This document shows positions 41,919 through 55,816 of a DNA stretch of 64,000 bases, piece by piece. How positions within the stretch are numbered: the first letter of the stretch is position 1; each line of letters begins with the position of its first letter. The notes below the pieces were generated by a model, which was not told the origin of the DNA, searched no databases, and worked only from the letters and a program-made list of their open reading frames with translations. Position numbers and translations under genes: made by a program. Origin of the DNA: Ceratobasidium sp. AG-K (lineage: Eukaryota; Basidiomycota; Agaricomycetes; Cantharellales; Ceratobasidiaceae); assembly GCA_037039685.1 (NCBI GenBank), contig JAWNGF010000002.1:2666001-2730000 (forward strand). Reading direction: 5' to 3'.

Positions 41919-44900
41919 GTGTGTGGAGAGACCAAAGAACCGGTAACAGCAACTATGTACCTTAAAGCAACAAACAAATCAACAGTTGTCTACACAAACG
42001 TTACTGGAATCACAGAACCCATTCCCACCCTTATTGACTCAGGCGCCTCAAAAAACTTTATCAATATTTCCTGGGCACGCTCAAACGCCATACCACTAAT
42101 CAAGCTACCAACACCCAGGAAAGTCATTGGGATTCAGGGAAAATAATTACCACATCAAATCCAATTCAGAGCGGAGCTAAAGTTTTACCTGGAAGGGAAA
42201 AGCTTTAAGCAGAACTTCTTCACTATGCCAACTGGGGATACATGCCTTATCTTAGGACTAGGATGGTTGGAAGAAGCTAACCCAATCATTGACTGGCGCT
42301 CAAAAACTATCACATGGAGGACAAACCACATCATGGGCAAGACAGGCAAAATTGACAACATACCGGAAGAGTTCAAGGAATTCAAGGAGGTTTTTAGCGA
42401 GGAGAAGTTTAAACGCATACCAGACCATCAACCATACAACTGTTCTATTGACCTGATAGAAGGAGCGGAGCTTCCAAAACCAGCTAGACCAATTCCACTT
42501 TCACCCGTGGAATCTGTGGCCCTTAGGAAGTACCTTGACAAAGAACTAGCTGCAGGGAAGATCCAACCAAGCAAATCACCAGTAGCAGCAGCCACCTGCT
42601 TTGTCAAAAAAGGTCAAGACCCAAAGAATCCCAACAAGCCTCCAGAACTCAGGCTGGTGCAACACTTTGGACCAATGAACAAAATAACAAAGGACAAGCA
42701 ATTTCCTATGCCACTTATGCAAGATCTCTTAGACAAAATCAAGGATGCAAAAATCTTCTCAAAAATAGACCTGCGCATGGGATTCAACAATATCCGCGTA
42801 AGGGAAGGTGACGAGTGGAAAACTGCCTTCCAAACCAAGGAAGGGCTTTACAAGTACATCATAATGCCATTCGGACTAAAAAATGCGCCAGCTACCTTCC
42901 AACGGTATATGAATTACATTTTCCGCAACCTGATGGACATATGCGTCATCGTCTACATTGATGACATCCTTATCTTCTCCAAAGATAGAAAGCAGCACGT
43001 GGAAGACGTTCAAAAGGTACTCAGGATGCTACTGGAAAACAATCTTTTTGCCAAACTCCCTAAATGCGAGTTCTTTGTCAAGAAACTGGTTTACACTGGA
43101 ATCTGCATCAGCAAGGAAGGAATCTCTATGCAAGAAGAAAAGGTCAAGGCTATCAAGGAATGGAAAGAACCAAAAACGGTCAAACAAGTACAGGCTTTCT
43201 TAGGATTCGCAAACTTCTACAGATGTTTTGTTCCAAACTTCAGTGGATTGGCCAAACCCCTTGCTATGTTAACAAGGAAGGACACAAAATGGCAATGGGA
43301 ACAAGAACAACAGGACGCCTTTAACAACCTCAAATTGGAAATTTGCAAGGAACCCCTATTATGACATCCTGACCCAGAAAAACCTTACATCTTGGAGACC
43401 AATGCAAGCGGTGTGGCAATGGGCGCCATCCTTTCACAAAAGCAGGAAGACGGATTCCTACACCCAATTGCTTTCCTATCTAAATCCTTCAATCAAGCAC
43501 AGTTGAATTGCAATGTGCATGACAAAGAACTCATGGCAATCATAGAAGCACTCAAACACTGGCGTTTGCACTTGGAAGGAACAAGAGAACCTATCACAAT
43601 CTACACCGATCACCGAAATCTGCAATATTGGAAGAAGGCAACAACCTTTAACAGATGTCACACTTGATGGCATCAGATCCTAGCATCCTACAACTTTGAA
43701 ATTGTGTACCAACCAGGCAGCCTTTCAACAAAACCAGATCTACTGGCCAGAAGAAGCAACCATAGCAATATCCCAACAGCAGAACAAGTAATGATCAAGG
43801 AGGAACAATTCAGGGGGTTCTCTGGAGACATAAATTTGATATCATTGCAGACATCAGAGAAGTTCAAGCAGAAGACAAAAGCATTAGCCAGATCATAGAA
43901 CTATGCAAAAAGAAGGAAGACCTGCCAAAATCAGTACAAGAAGGAATCAAGAGGTACAATTTTGAAGAAAACCTTCTCTGGTTTGATGGGAGAATCTATG
44001 TACCGGAAGACAAAGACACAAGGTTAAAGATCAGGAGGATACACCATGACTCACCAATAGCCAGTCACCAAGGACACGCACACACACTGGAGCTTATCTC
44101 AAGAAGATACTACTGGCCAGGACTAAAATCCACAGTGAACAAATACGTGGACTCATGTGAACAATGCCAGAGGGCAAAAGGAACAAAAACTCACGTACCA
44201 TTGAAACCACTAGAGATCCCAAGGGGCCCATGGGAGGAAATTGCATACAAGTTCATTACCAAACTTCCTAAATTGCATGGGAGAGACAGCATATTGGTGG
44301 TTGTAGATCGATTCTCTCGCATGGCACATTTCATACCCTGCAAGGAATCAACAACAGCGGAACAATTGGCCAACATTTTCTTGGAGAATATATGGAAGCT
44401 TCACGGTTTTCCACAAAGTACTGTATCAGATAGGGGAACAACATTCAACAGCAAATTCCTAAAAGCTCTATACAAGAAGGTTGATATCACACCAAGCTTC
44501 AGCACAGCATACCATCCTCAAACCAACGGAATAAAAGAACAAATAAACCAGTGGCTGGAAGCCTGGCTACAAATGTTTGTAAATCACCAACAGGATAATT
44601 GGGCCAGACTTCTGCCCATCGCAGAGTTCTGCTACAATAACCAAAGGCATAGCATCACAGGGAAAACTCCCTTTGAAATTGTCTACGGCAGGGAACCCCT
44701 ATGGAATATTTCAACAAGGGAAACAACCACTCCAGAAGCAAACAACAAAGCGGACAGTTGGCAGAAGGTGTGGGACAAAGCCAAAGCAGCAATGGAATGG
44801 CATAGAAACAAGACAGAGGAAAAACAACCACCCAAATATACGGAGGGAAACCTAGTTTGGCTACATGGGCAAAACATAAAAACAGATCAATCCAGCAAGA

Positions 44901-45785
44901 AAACTTGAAAGCAAAAAGCACGGCCCATTCAAAGTCAAAAAAGCCGTCTCCAGCCATGCCTTTGAATTGGATCTTCCAAAGACAATGAAGATACACCCCG
45001 TTTTCCATAGCAACCTACTCAGCCCTTACAAGGAAGACAACAGTTTCCAAAGAAACCAACCACAACCTCCACCAGTGGAAACAGAAGAAGGGGAGGAGGA
45101 ATACAAAGTGGAAAAGATTGTGAATTGGAAATTGACAAAGGAAGGACTTTTCTATAGGGTCAGATGGAAGGGATACAATTTAAAAGAAGACACAGAACAA
45201 CGGGCAGAAGATTTCAGACATCTTGGAGGAATCATGAAGAAATTTCTGAAGGAATTCCCAGGAGCCCCAACACCCTCAAACTACAAACCAAAGGGTATAA
45301 AAGGGAGAGCTCAGCATGAAGCGTACCCAATTTGCAAAACTTGCTCACTCTCAAACTTGCTTTACTCTCTCTATGCTCTAAACCTTTTTTGTTCACCATG
45401 CCTGCCATGTCACGCCAAACCATCACCAACAACCTCATCCGCATCCAGGAAGGCCCTGCCTTCCAGACCGCTCGCATCCTTGATGCAGGGGCTGCACTCT
45501 ATGTCTTCAAAAGAAAGCAGCAACAACCTGGACAACTTATGTTCTGTGCATCCAACAACGTCCTACATTCAGACATGGGCAAACTTCAGTGGGTCGGAAG
45601 GAAGTGGCCAACAAAGATGCAACTGCAACGCAAGGACATCTACGTATGCCAAGGATGCGCCGCTTTCCAGGTCTTGGAGGTGGTGCTCCTCTCCATCCAC
45701 AAGCTCAACATTGTTGAGTGGGGGCAGGAAGGAGCCTACTCAAGCGAGTGGTGCCCAGGGCGCAACGGTTGTCCAACATCTTTGA
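41919..45785 (+). pseudogene. C3 pol, three stops and two frameshifts
   Basis: -1 register to gag; no ATG at the C2 position (GTG at 41919). Protease LIDSGAS, RT YIDD, RNase H (ETNASG, catalytic Asp changed to Asn), integrase and chromodomain are recognisable. Lesions are TAA 42144-42146, TGA 43362-43364, TGA 43665-43667, and frameshifts near 43830 and 44900. The Ser-rich tail overlapping ORF3 stays open to 45785. Confidence 0.88.
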
Positions 45786-46162
45786 GGCCCAGGTGGTCCA
45801 ATGCATGGGACAAAAACTTCAAGGCCAACTTGGCGGATTGGAGGATGGAGCGGGGACAATACCAGAGGGAGAAGTTCAAATGGAAGCCGTTCTGGTGGCA
45901 GGAAAAGGCAGCTGACGTTTCACAATGGGCAGAGGCAGAGCCAGACGTTTGACAATGGTCAAAGGAGCATGTGGAGGAGCAGGAGCGGGTTATGGACTGG
46001 TCCAAGGCCAACTGGACCAACAAGGAGACATGGGAGAAATGGGAGGAGTACTGCGACAGACCGGGTAACACTGTGTTCAACCCCATAGACCTAACGGAGG
46101 AGAAGGAGGATGAGCTGGATGGCCTGGTAGAAAAGGCCAACAAGGACTGCTGGGTTCAGTAG
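45398..46162 (+). pseudogene. C3 ORF3: Trp-rich protein, one stop
   Basis: ATG 45398, 254 residues, TGA at 45950-45952 replacing the Arg codon CGA of C2. The Y-V-C-Q-G-C motif and regularly spaced Trp are conserved. Overlaps the pol tail in -1 register to 45785. Confidence 0.74.
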
Positions 46163-46207
46163 TAAGGTCCCCTCAGGTTCCCCTCATGGACCTTAAAGGG
46201 GGAGTAA

Positions 46208-46665
46208 TGTTGTGAGCCTTGTTCACTCTACTGGACTTGTCTGCGCCTCCTCCTGTCTTGTGGCTGTGTTTACTATGTTTTGTTTCTCTTTTCCCGCCGC
46301 ATTGCCACCTTCTTGTGGTTTTCCTGTTACATTGTGTAATGCGGCTGTGCTTGGTACAAGTCATGTCTGTTCATACAGCATGACTCATATGGACACTCCT
46401 GACTGGCTGTTATGTATGACTTGTGTGGCTGCACCTTGTATGACTCAGTCACTTTCTGATTATATGTAGAGGACCAACAAGCCTGGTAACCCCAGCTTGT
46501 TTTGTCTTGTCAAACATCCCTTTTGAGTGACACTTTGAACCACCCCTACCCTCAAGAGCCTACAGACACTTAAGTGTGTTGCAGTACAAGAGGTCACTTA
46601 GGGCTTAGTGCTGTCCACTCTCCTTTGCGGCTTGTCTCATAGCTACCAAGAAGAAGCTTACAACA
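46208..46665 (+). repeat. C3 3' LTR (458 bp)
   Basis: Preceded by AAAGGGGGAGTAA; ends CTTACAACA, then AAAAG. Confidence 0.95.
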
Positions 46666-46670
46666 AAAAG

Positions 46671-47162
46671 GTCCAAAGCCTACAAACCAGCACCTCAAAA
46701 CAAACTACACCTAAGGTAGCCACAACCACTCCAACCACCTCACTAGGTCAAAGGTTCAATATAAACAATTGTGTCTTTATGTCATAACCTACAGGGGGGG
46801 TGCAATATGGCAAAATCTCAAGCATTACCAGAAATGCAAAGGGCTGTGCAGTTCCACAGATTGCCTGGGACAATGGAACAAAGGGAAATGTCCCATTTGG
46901 AGCAATTCAAAAAGACACCCAAACTAGTACTTTCAATGCTCCTAGTGTCCAAACACCCAAATCTTCCACTCCTGTTAAGGAGCCTAATGCAATGGATCTT
47001 GATGTAAAAGGAAAAGGACCAATGATTTGCTTCACCTGCGGTGGCAAGGGACACTCAGCAAGGGTCTGTCCTTCCAAGAACACAGCATCAGGGTTTGAAG
47101 CTCAGATTGAAGAAATTTCCTCAGACATTGAGTTGGGAAAAGATGTCACCAAGGCTTATTAA
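46671..47162 (+). pseudogene. B1 gag, fourth piece with zinc knuckle
   Basis: Continues in phase after C3. TAA at 46785-46787 replaces the Lys codon of MSKPTGG. Zinc knuckle CFTCGGKGHSARVC retained; GGGAAAA at 47135-47141; stop 47160-47162. Confidence 0.87.
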
Positions 47163-47197
47163 GGAGCCAAGTACTTGGTGATATATTAGCTAATGAT

Positions 47198-49451
47198 ATG
47201 GATGAACTTGAAATGATGTTGATATCAAATGAAAACCAATTATATCTTGATTTCACTGCTCATCCACTAGCCACGGCTCCTGATTCTAAGTTAGTCAACA
47301 AGTCAAAGAAATTTTCTGGACAAGCACTCCAAGATTGCAGGGCAACATCCTGCTTCATCAACCCTTCCCTAGCAAAAGAAGCAAACCTTCCCCTGTTCCA
47401 ACACAAAAAACCAAAAACCTTACAAGTCATAGATGGACAGGAAGTTTTGTCTGGAAAAGTCACCCACTATACTAAATTTAAACTTAATATGGGTACACAC
47501 TCCAGCAAAATAGAATGTCATGTCACAAACATTGGAAGACATCCCATTGTACTTGGGATGTCATGGCTAAAAAAACATAATCCACAAATTAATTGGAAAA
47601 ATAGGACAATTGCGTACACAAGCAAGTTCTGTTCAAAGAACTGCCTTGAAGTTCCATCTATGCTCCAAATTGCAGCAAAAACTACATTACCAGAGGAATA
47701 TAGAGAGTTTGCAGATGTATTTGATGAGTCCCAATTGGAAGAACTCCCACCTCACAGACCAACTGACATTACACTGGACTTCCTACCCAAAGCTAAACTA
47801 AAGCATTGACCTATTTACAAAACGTCCCCAGCCAAAGACAAAGAAATGAAGAAAGTCCTAGAAACCCTTATCCAAAGAGGACACATCCAAATTTCCAAGT
47901 CTCCTTTAGCATCACCTGTTCTGTTTGTCAAAAAACCCCATTTGGAAGATCCAAACAACCCAGAGTTACGCTTCTGCGTTGACTATAGATATGTAAATTT
48001 GCTGTGCAAATTCAATGCAAGCAGAATACCTCTATTGGATCAATGGTTAAGGGCACTGGAAGGGTTTGTCATTGGTGCCACTCTGGACTTGGCTCAAGGG
48101 TTCCATCAAACCCAAATAGCAGCACGACACAAATGGAAAACAGCCTTCAAAACTCAGTATGGCATGTACAAGTGGAAAGTCATGCCCTTTGGTCTCAAAA
48201 ACGCCCCATCAAGCTTCCAGTCCCTAATGAACTTCATATTCAGGGACATTATGGGAGTTTCTGTACTTGTATACATTGATGATATCTTCATTTTTTCCAA
48301 ATGAGTTGAAGACCATCCGGGACACGTCAAAGAGGTGCTGAAAAGACTAAGGGAACACAAGTTGATTGCAAAACTGAGGAAATGCAAGTTCCACCAAACC
48401 AAACTAGACTGGGTAGGACTGGTCATTTCCAATAAAGGAATCAAAACAGATCAGGAAAAGGTCACGGCGGCTATGAATTGGAAAGCACCCAAGAATGTTA
48501 AACAAGTTCAAGAGTTCCTAGGATTTGTCAATTTCTATTGAAGATTCATTCAAGACTTTGCTGGCAAAGCAAGACCTCTATACAACCTACTCAAGAAGGA
48601 TCAAAAGTGGCAGTGGACAAGCAAAGAACAAGATGCCATGAATGCACTAAAGGAAGCTATTAACCTGGCACCCGTAATGATGCAACCCAATCAAAATAAG
48701 GAGTTTTTCCTCAAAACAGATGTGTCAGGGTTTGCCACAGGAGCAGTTTTGTCTCAAAAAGATGAAGATGGGAAGTTGCACCCAGTAGCCTTCCTTTCTA
48801 AATCACTGAATCCGGCTGAACAAAACTACAACATTTTCAATAAAGAACTACTGGCAATTATTAGGGCCTTCAAGGAATGGCGGCACCTACTTCAAGGCAC
48901 GGAAAAAGCTGTTCAAGTCATAACAGATCACAAGAATTTGGAATACTTCTCCTCATCCAAACAACTGAACCAATGCCAAATCTGTTGTATGAACTTCCTG
49001 GTAGACTTCAACTTCTAGATCATGTACAGGCCAGGAAACCAGAACAAAAAAGCAGACATTCTTTCAAGGCAATACAACTTAGAACCTTTGGGGGGGGTAG
49101 AGAACCAAGTTCTCCTTAAACCAGACATTTTCATTTTGGCTATTACCCCTGATCAAGAAATCAACGACCTAATCAGAGAAGCAATCCTTGAAAACCCCAG
49201 ACTAGACAAAGCTTGTAACAAGCTAAGAAATGGCAAAAAAGTCAAAGATTGGGAATACAAAGAAGGACTCCTAATGTTCAAAGGAAGGATCTTTGTCCCC
49301 AAAGATGAAACAATCAGAAATCTGATATTAGAATCACGCCATGACAACGTTACAGCTGGACACCCTGGACAAGCAAGAATGTTGGAATTAGTCTTGAGAA
49401 CTTATTACTGGCCAACCATGAAGAAATTTGCCAACTCTTACATATCACACT
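47198..49451 (+). pseudogene. B1 pol, four stops, truncated in integrase
   Basis: Protease (DCRA, Gly lost), RT YIDD, RNase H and the start of the integrase zinc finger. One frame with TGA 47807-47809, TGA 48302-48304, TGA 48539-48541 and TAG 49016-49018; the second and third match CGA in B3. The sequence stops at NSYISH, directly at the C4 LTR, so the zinc-finger cysteines, integrase core and chromodomain are missing. Confidence 0.9.
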
Positions 49452-49909
49452 TGTTGTGAGCTTTGCCCACTCCATTGGACTTGTCTGCATCTTGTCCTGT
49501 CTTGTGGCTGTGTCTGTTATGTTTTGTTTCTCTTTTCCCACTGCGTTGCCACCTCCTTGTGGTTTTCCGGTTACATTGTGTAATGCGGCTGTGCTTTGTA
49601 CGAGTCATGTCTGTTCATACAGCATGACTCACTTGGACACTCCTGATTGGTAGACTTGCTTGACTCAAGTGGTTGCGCATTGTATGACTTGGCCACTTTG
49701 TGAATATATATAGAAGACCAACAAGCCTGGTAACCCCAGCTTGTTTTGTCTCATCAAACATCCCTTTTGAGTGACACTTTGAACCACCCCTACCCTCAAG
49801 AGCCTACAGACACTTAAGTGTGTTGTGGTTCAAGAGGTCACTTAGGTCTTAGTGCTGTCCACTTTCCATTGCAGCTTGTCTCATAGCCACCAAGAAGAAG
49901 CTTACGACA
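49452..49909 (+). repeat. C4 5' LTR (458 bp)
   Basis: TGTTGTGAGCTTTG...CTTACGACA; the following ACACAACAAGCT is the priming site with one change. Confidence 0.93.
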
Positions 49910-49931
49910 TTACACAACAAGCTTAACAAAC

Positions 49932-51945
49932 ATGTCCATTCAGGAGGACACAGGATCACGCCTCTCATCACCACTGCCAACAAGGAGAGGACCCAGTAGG
50001 GCTGCAAGACCCACGAGTTCTCTCAATGAACAAGATATTGCACAAGCACAGGCCGGAGGACCAGCAAGGTCTTGACCACAGAGTCAAGCTTCTATGCCTG
50101 GAACATTCAATGCCAAAAACACGTCAGTCATCCAAGAAGAAGCTACAATTGTCAATAGGGAACCAGGGGATATTACCTATGATCCCACACCGGCCACAAT
50201 TCAAATTCCTGTCTCTAACGCAAGTCCTGGACCCTTGTGCCCACTATGGCCCATGGGACCCAGAAGACAGTTTTTCTCACCCCAACCTGAAGCTCATGGA
50301 GGCATGTCTCTTGTTCCTATGAGACCCCCTCCCACACCACACATCCCCAATGCTCCTCAGGTTCCCCAAATTGGAGGAACCACTACCAATGCAGGACCAA
50401 TCCCAATGCATTCTCAAGCAGTGACACCTGTGATTCCAGCACCACCTTACGTTCCACTAGGGTACTCCCAACAGTTGATTCCTCAACAATCAAGTGTCAA
50501 AAAACCCAGGCAATCCAGGAAGCTCAAGCTCCAGTTCAAGCTCCAGCAATAGAACAGTAATCAGCAACCTAGACAATCTGGATGATCTTCATGAAGGAAG
50601 GCACAATGCACTCATCAGGATCATCAATGGAATGAGAGTCACAATTGACCAAAGACTAAGTGGTCTAGAACAAGCCACCCAAGTCCTAGCAAACAATCAG
50701 CATATCTTTAATAATTCCATCAACACCCTAGAAACCACTCTCACAAACATTCTCAACGCTGCAAGGAACAGCAAACATAACACCTTCCTAGTTGGACAAG
50801 ATGTCACCCGACTTCAAAACAAAGTTACAAACATGCAAGGACTTGTAAACAACATACGCAAAGAACTCAACACCACCAGGCAAAGACAACTCAAATGGAA
50901 TGAAGCCATAACACAAGGCTTGGAGAACCTACAACAAGAAGGAACTGCCAATACTACGTGAATCACCATGATACAAGAAGCTATCAACAATCTTTGAAAA
51001 GAAATGGACAAAGCATTGTTACACACTGAAAATCCATCTAGACAATCAAATTCCCCATTGCATCCAGAAGCCAAATCAACCCAAATCAACAAATTAGAAC
51101 AAAGGCTCCAATGCCTCACTGAAAATCCTAACACCAGCAGAGGTTCTCATTGTCCTAAAGTCACACGACCAGAACCCTTCAACAGAAAAAAGGGGGAAGG
51201 ATCCAAAATGTTCATCACACAAATGGAAAGCTATTTCGTCTGATTAGGCGACCAATACAATTCTCATGAAGAACAAATCTGCAAAGCACTTGCCAACTTC
51301 AAATCCAAGAACAAGGCGGCTACTCATTGGGCACAAGTATTGCTACAATCACTAAACCAGGGAGAGAATAACAAAAACCTAGGCTCACGGGAAGGCTTCA
51401 AGGCCCATTTCATGGAACAATTCAGTGACCCAAACAAGAAAGCAAAAGCCAAAGCCAATATCCGGAAATGCAAGCAGAACAATTTGGTAGCAAATTATGC
51501 TTCTGAATTCCGATATTTATTGGTCAATGTGAACTGGGGACAAGAAGCTCTGATCAACCAATTCAAGGAAGGGCTGAAGCCTGAAGGAAAGACCGAGCTA
51601 GCCCGATTCAAGTTAACCCTAATTAACAAAGATGGAATGGAGCGGGAGCTATCTCTGGACTGGTGGATCTCAATTGCAATCTCCATTGATCAAAAGCTAA
51701 AGGCAATCAGGAATACCACGGGAAGAAAAACAATAGCTCCGTCATCCAGTTCCATGAAAAGACTCCCTGACAACATTTACAAGGCAAGGATCTCTTCCAA
51801 AAAGTGCCTGAAATGTGGATCAGATAAACACATGCTAGCAAAATGTCCAGAAAAGGAATGGAAGAAGGAAGAACCAGGGCTAAAAGGACAAGAAAGAAAA
51901 ATTGAGGATGAACCAGAATCGGGAAAAGATGGGGTCTCCCTCTAA
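49932..51945 (+). pseudogene. C4 gag, frameshift and four stops
   Basis: ATG 49932. TGA 50073-50075, frameshift near 50495, TGA 50959-50961, 50995-50997 and 51241-51243, end TAA 51943-51945. Capsid domain and zinc knuckle CLKCGSDKHMLAKC recognisable. GGGAAAA at 51921-51927. Confidence 0.87.
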
Positions 51946-51947
51946 CT

Positions 51948-54900
51948 GTGTGTGGAGAGACCAAGGAACCAGTAATGGATACAATGTACCTTAGAGCAAC
52001 TGGCAAATCAACAATTGTTTACACCAACATTACTGGAATCACAGAACCCGTAGCCACCCTCATCAATTCAGGAGGCTCAAAAAACTTCATTGACTTCACA
52101 CGGGCCTGAAGAAACAACATTATACTAAAGGAACTTCCAACACCACAAAAAGTCATTGGAATCCAAGGAAAGGAACTTACACACAAAATTCATTTTAGGG
52201 CTGATCTAAAATTTGACCTTGAGGGAAAAGAATTCTGACAAAGTTTCTTTGCAATGCCAACAGGAGAAACAGACATAATCTTGGGACTAGGATGGTTAGA
52301 AGAAGCCAACCCTGTCATTGATTGGCACTCAAAAACTATCTCATGGCAATCAGACTCTATTGTTGGAAGAATTGCCAAAATAGAAGACATACCAGAGGAA
52401 TTCAAAGACTTTGCAGAAGTCTTCAGTGAAGAAAAATTCAGATGCATTCCAGACCATCGACCCTACAACTGTTCCATTGACTTGGTAGACAGAGCAGAAC
52501 TTCCTAAACTGGCTAGGACCATCCCCCTATCTCCTGCGGAATCAATTGCCCTTAGGAAGTACCTTGATGAAGAATTAGCCACTGGAAAGATCCGTCCAAG
52601 CAAATCACCAGTAGCCGCAGCAACTTTCTTTGTCAAAAAGGGACAAGATACCAAGAACCACGGAGGTCCTAGGGGACTAAGATTGGTCCAACACTTTGGT
52701 CCTATGAACAAGATCGCCAGAGACAATTGATTTCCTATGCCACTTATGGAGGATCTTCTAGACAAAATCAAGGATGCAAAGATCTTCTTGAAGATAGACT
52801 TACGCATGGGATTCAACAACATCAGAATAAAGGAAGGTGATGAATGGAAAACAGCATTCCAAACCAAGGAAGGATTATTTGAGTACATTGTCATGCCCTT
52901 CAGACTAAAGAACACCCCAGCAACATTTCAATGATACATGAACCATATCTTCCACAACCTTATCAATATCTGTGTCATCATGTACATTGATGACATATTA
53001 ATCTTCTCTAAGGATTGGAGCCAACATGTTGAAGATGTACGGAAAGTTCTCAAAATCCTCCTGGACAACAACCTATTTGCAAAACTTCCCAAGTGCGAAT
53101 TCTTTGTGAAGAAACTAGTGTATACAGGCATCAACATCAGCAAAGAGGGAATATCAATGCAGGAGGAGAAGGTTAAAGCAATTAAAGAATGGAAAGAGCC
53201 AAGAACAGTCAAACAGGTGCAAGCATTCTTAGGATTTGCAAACTTCTACAGGCAATTTGTTCCAAACTTCAGCAGATTGGCTAGGCTCTTGACCACCATT
53301 ACCAAAAGGGACCAAAAGTGGAAATGGGATGCAGAACAACAAGAAGCGTTTGATAATCTAAAGTCGGAAATATGCAGGGAGCCAATATTATGACATCCTA
53401 ATCCAGAGAAACCCTACATGCTAGAAAGTGACGCAAGTGGCGTTGCTATGGGAGCAATTCTCTCACAAAGACAAGACGACAGCTACCTGCACCCCATTGC
53501 GTTCTTGTTGAAATTGTTCAATCAGGCACAGATGAACCACAACGTGCACAATAAGGAACTGATGGCAATTATAGAATCACTAAAGCATTGGCAACTACAT
53601 TTGGAGGGAACAAGGGATCCAATCACTGTCTACACCAATCATCACAACCTACAGTTCTGGAAGAAAGCCATAACCTTTAATAGAAGACAAGCTCAATGGC
53701 ATCAAATCCTTGCATCCTACAGCTTTGAAATTGTTTATTGACTGGGAACCCTGTCAGCAAAACCAGACCTACTATCCAGAAGAAGCAATCACAACAATGT
53801 CCCATCAGCAGAACAGATCATGATCAGGGAAGAACAATTCAAAGGGTTTGCCAGCAAGATGAAATTTGACATCATTGCAGATATCAAGGAAGCTCAAGCA
53901 GAAGACAAGAGCTTTAACCAAATAATAGAACTCTGCAAGAAAAAGGAGGACCTTCCAAGATCAGTGCAACAAGGAATTAGAAACTACACCTTCAAGGAGG
54001 GCCTTCTCTGGATCAACGGAAAAATCTATATTCCAGAAGACAAGGATACCAGGCTGGAAATTATGAGGACACACCATGATTCCCCAATAGCAGGTCACCA
54101 GGGGCATGCAAGGACATTGGAACTCATTTCAAGAAGATACTACTGGCCGGGACTCAAATCCTCTGTGAACAAATATGTGGATTTGTGCAAGCAATGTCAG
54201 AGAGCAAAAGGCAAAAAAACACAGGTACCCCTCAAGGCCCTAGAAATTCCTGGGGGACCATGGGAAGATATTGCATACAACTTTATTGTCAAACTACCAA
54301 AGTCAAAAGGGAACGACAGTATATTGGTGGTTGTAGACCAATTTTCCCGTATGGCACACTTCATACCCTGTAGGGAAGCAACAACAGTGGATCAACTAGC
54401 TGAACTTTTCTTAAAGAACATATGGAAGTTACACGGTTTTCCTCAAAGCACAGTATCAGACAGGGGAACAATGTTCAACAGCAAATTCCTGAAGGCTTTA
54501 TACAAGAAGGTTAACATAGCTCCAAGCTTCAGCACAGCATACCACCCTCAGACTGACAGAATAACAGAACGGATAAACCAATGGATCAAAGCATGGTTAC
54601 ACCCTTTGTAAACTACCGTCAGGACAATTGGAGCAAGCTTCTACCAATTGCGGAATTCTGTTACAGTAACCAGAGGCACAGAATCACTGGAAAAACCCCT
54701 TTCAAAATCATAAACGGCAGAGAACCTCTATGGAATGTCTCAAAGGAAGAGACAACAGTTCCTGAGGCAAATACAAAAGCAAACGACTGGCAGAAAGTTT
54801 GGGACAAAGCAAAAGTGGCAATGGAATGGCATAGGGCAAAAACCGCAACTGAACATGCACCCAAGTACACGGAGGGGGAGTTGGTCTGGCTCTATGGACA

Positions 54901-55816
54901 AAATATTAAGACAGATTGACCTAACAAGAAATTGGACAACAAGAAATATGGCCCATTCAAGGTCAAGAAAGTCATTTTGAGCCATCCTTATGAATTGGAA
55001 CTTCCGAAATCTATGAGAATATACCCTGTACTCCACAGTGACCTACTAAGCCCTTACAAGCTGGACAATAGCTTCCACAGAAACCAACCCCAACCCCCGC
55101 CAATCCTAACAAAAGAAGGAGAGGAACAATATGAAGTGGAAAGAATTGTAGATTGGAAGGAAACAAAGGACGGATTATTCTACAGGGTCAGGTGGAAGGG
55201 ATACAATTCAAAAGAAGACACAGAACAACGGGCGGAAGACTTTGGACATCTTGGCAGGATCATGAGGAGGTTTGAAAACAATTTCCCAGAAGCGCCTCTT
55301 TCATCAAATTACAAATCACGCAGTATAAAAGGAAGGGCTCAGCACACCAACAACCCATCTTGCAAAACTTGCTCCCTATCCAACTCGCTCTACACACTCC
55401 ATGCTCTAAATCTCTTCTGCTCCTCACAATGCCCGCCGTTACCCGCTCTACAATTGCCAACAACCTCATCTGTGTCCTCAAAGGACTGGCCTTTCAGACG
55501 GCATGCATCCTTGACACAGGAGCCACCCTCTATGTCTCCAAGGGATCCCAACAAGGTCCTGGGCGCATGCAATTCTGCGCTTCTGACAACATTCTCCACT
55601 CGGACTTGGGAGAATTCCAATGAGTGGGGAAAAAGTGGCCAACCCAGATGCAGCTGCAGCGAAAAGACAACTTCATGTGCAGAGGATGCGCAGCCTTCCA
55701 AGTGTCAGAGGTCATGCTGCTTTCAACACACATGCTTGGAGTGGCCAAATGGGGCCAAGAAGGAGCTTATAGCAGCAAGTGGGTCCCTGGATACAAAGGC
55801 CGTCCTCCATCTTTGA
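51948..55816 (+). pseudogene. C4 pol, six stops and one frameshift
   Basis: Protease active-site Asp changed to Asn (LINSGGS, 52065-52067). TGA at 52107, 52236, 52728, 52932, 53391 and 53739, frameshift near 54600, TGA 54917. RT YIDD, RNase H (ESDASG), integrase and chromodomain still legible. The Ser-rich tail overlapping ORF3 is open to 55816. Confidence 0.88.

Larger units (their letters stand above)
39445..46665 (+). mobile_element. C3: complete but decayed family C element in B1 gag
   Basis: Two 458-bp LTRs, gag, pol, ORF3; target duplication AAAAG at 39440-39444 and 46666-46670. The LTRs differ at well over ten sites and the genes carry many stops. Confidence 0.96.
8272..49451 (+). mobile_element. 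B1: old family B element split into pieces, 3' end lost
   Basis: Pieces in order: 8272-9734, 16683-17108, 38742-39444 and 46671-49451. They join exactly in sequence and reading frame once B2, the solo C LTR with C2, and C3 are removed with their target duplications. The last piece stops inside the integrase zinc finger where C4 begins, and the integrase core, chromodomain and 3' LTR are absent from the window. B1 sits just upstream of the C1 gag ATG (left flank ACATA). Confidence 0.92.
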
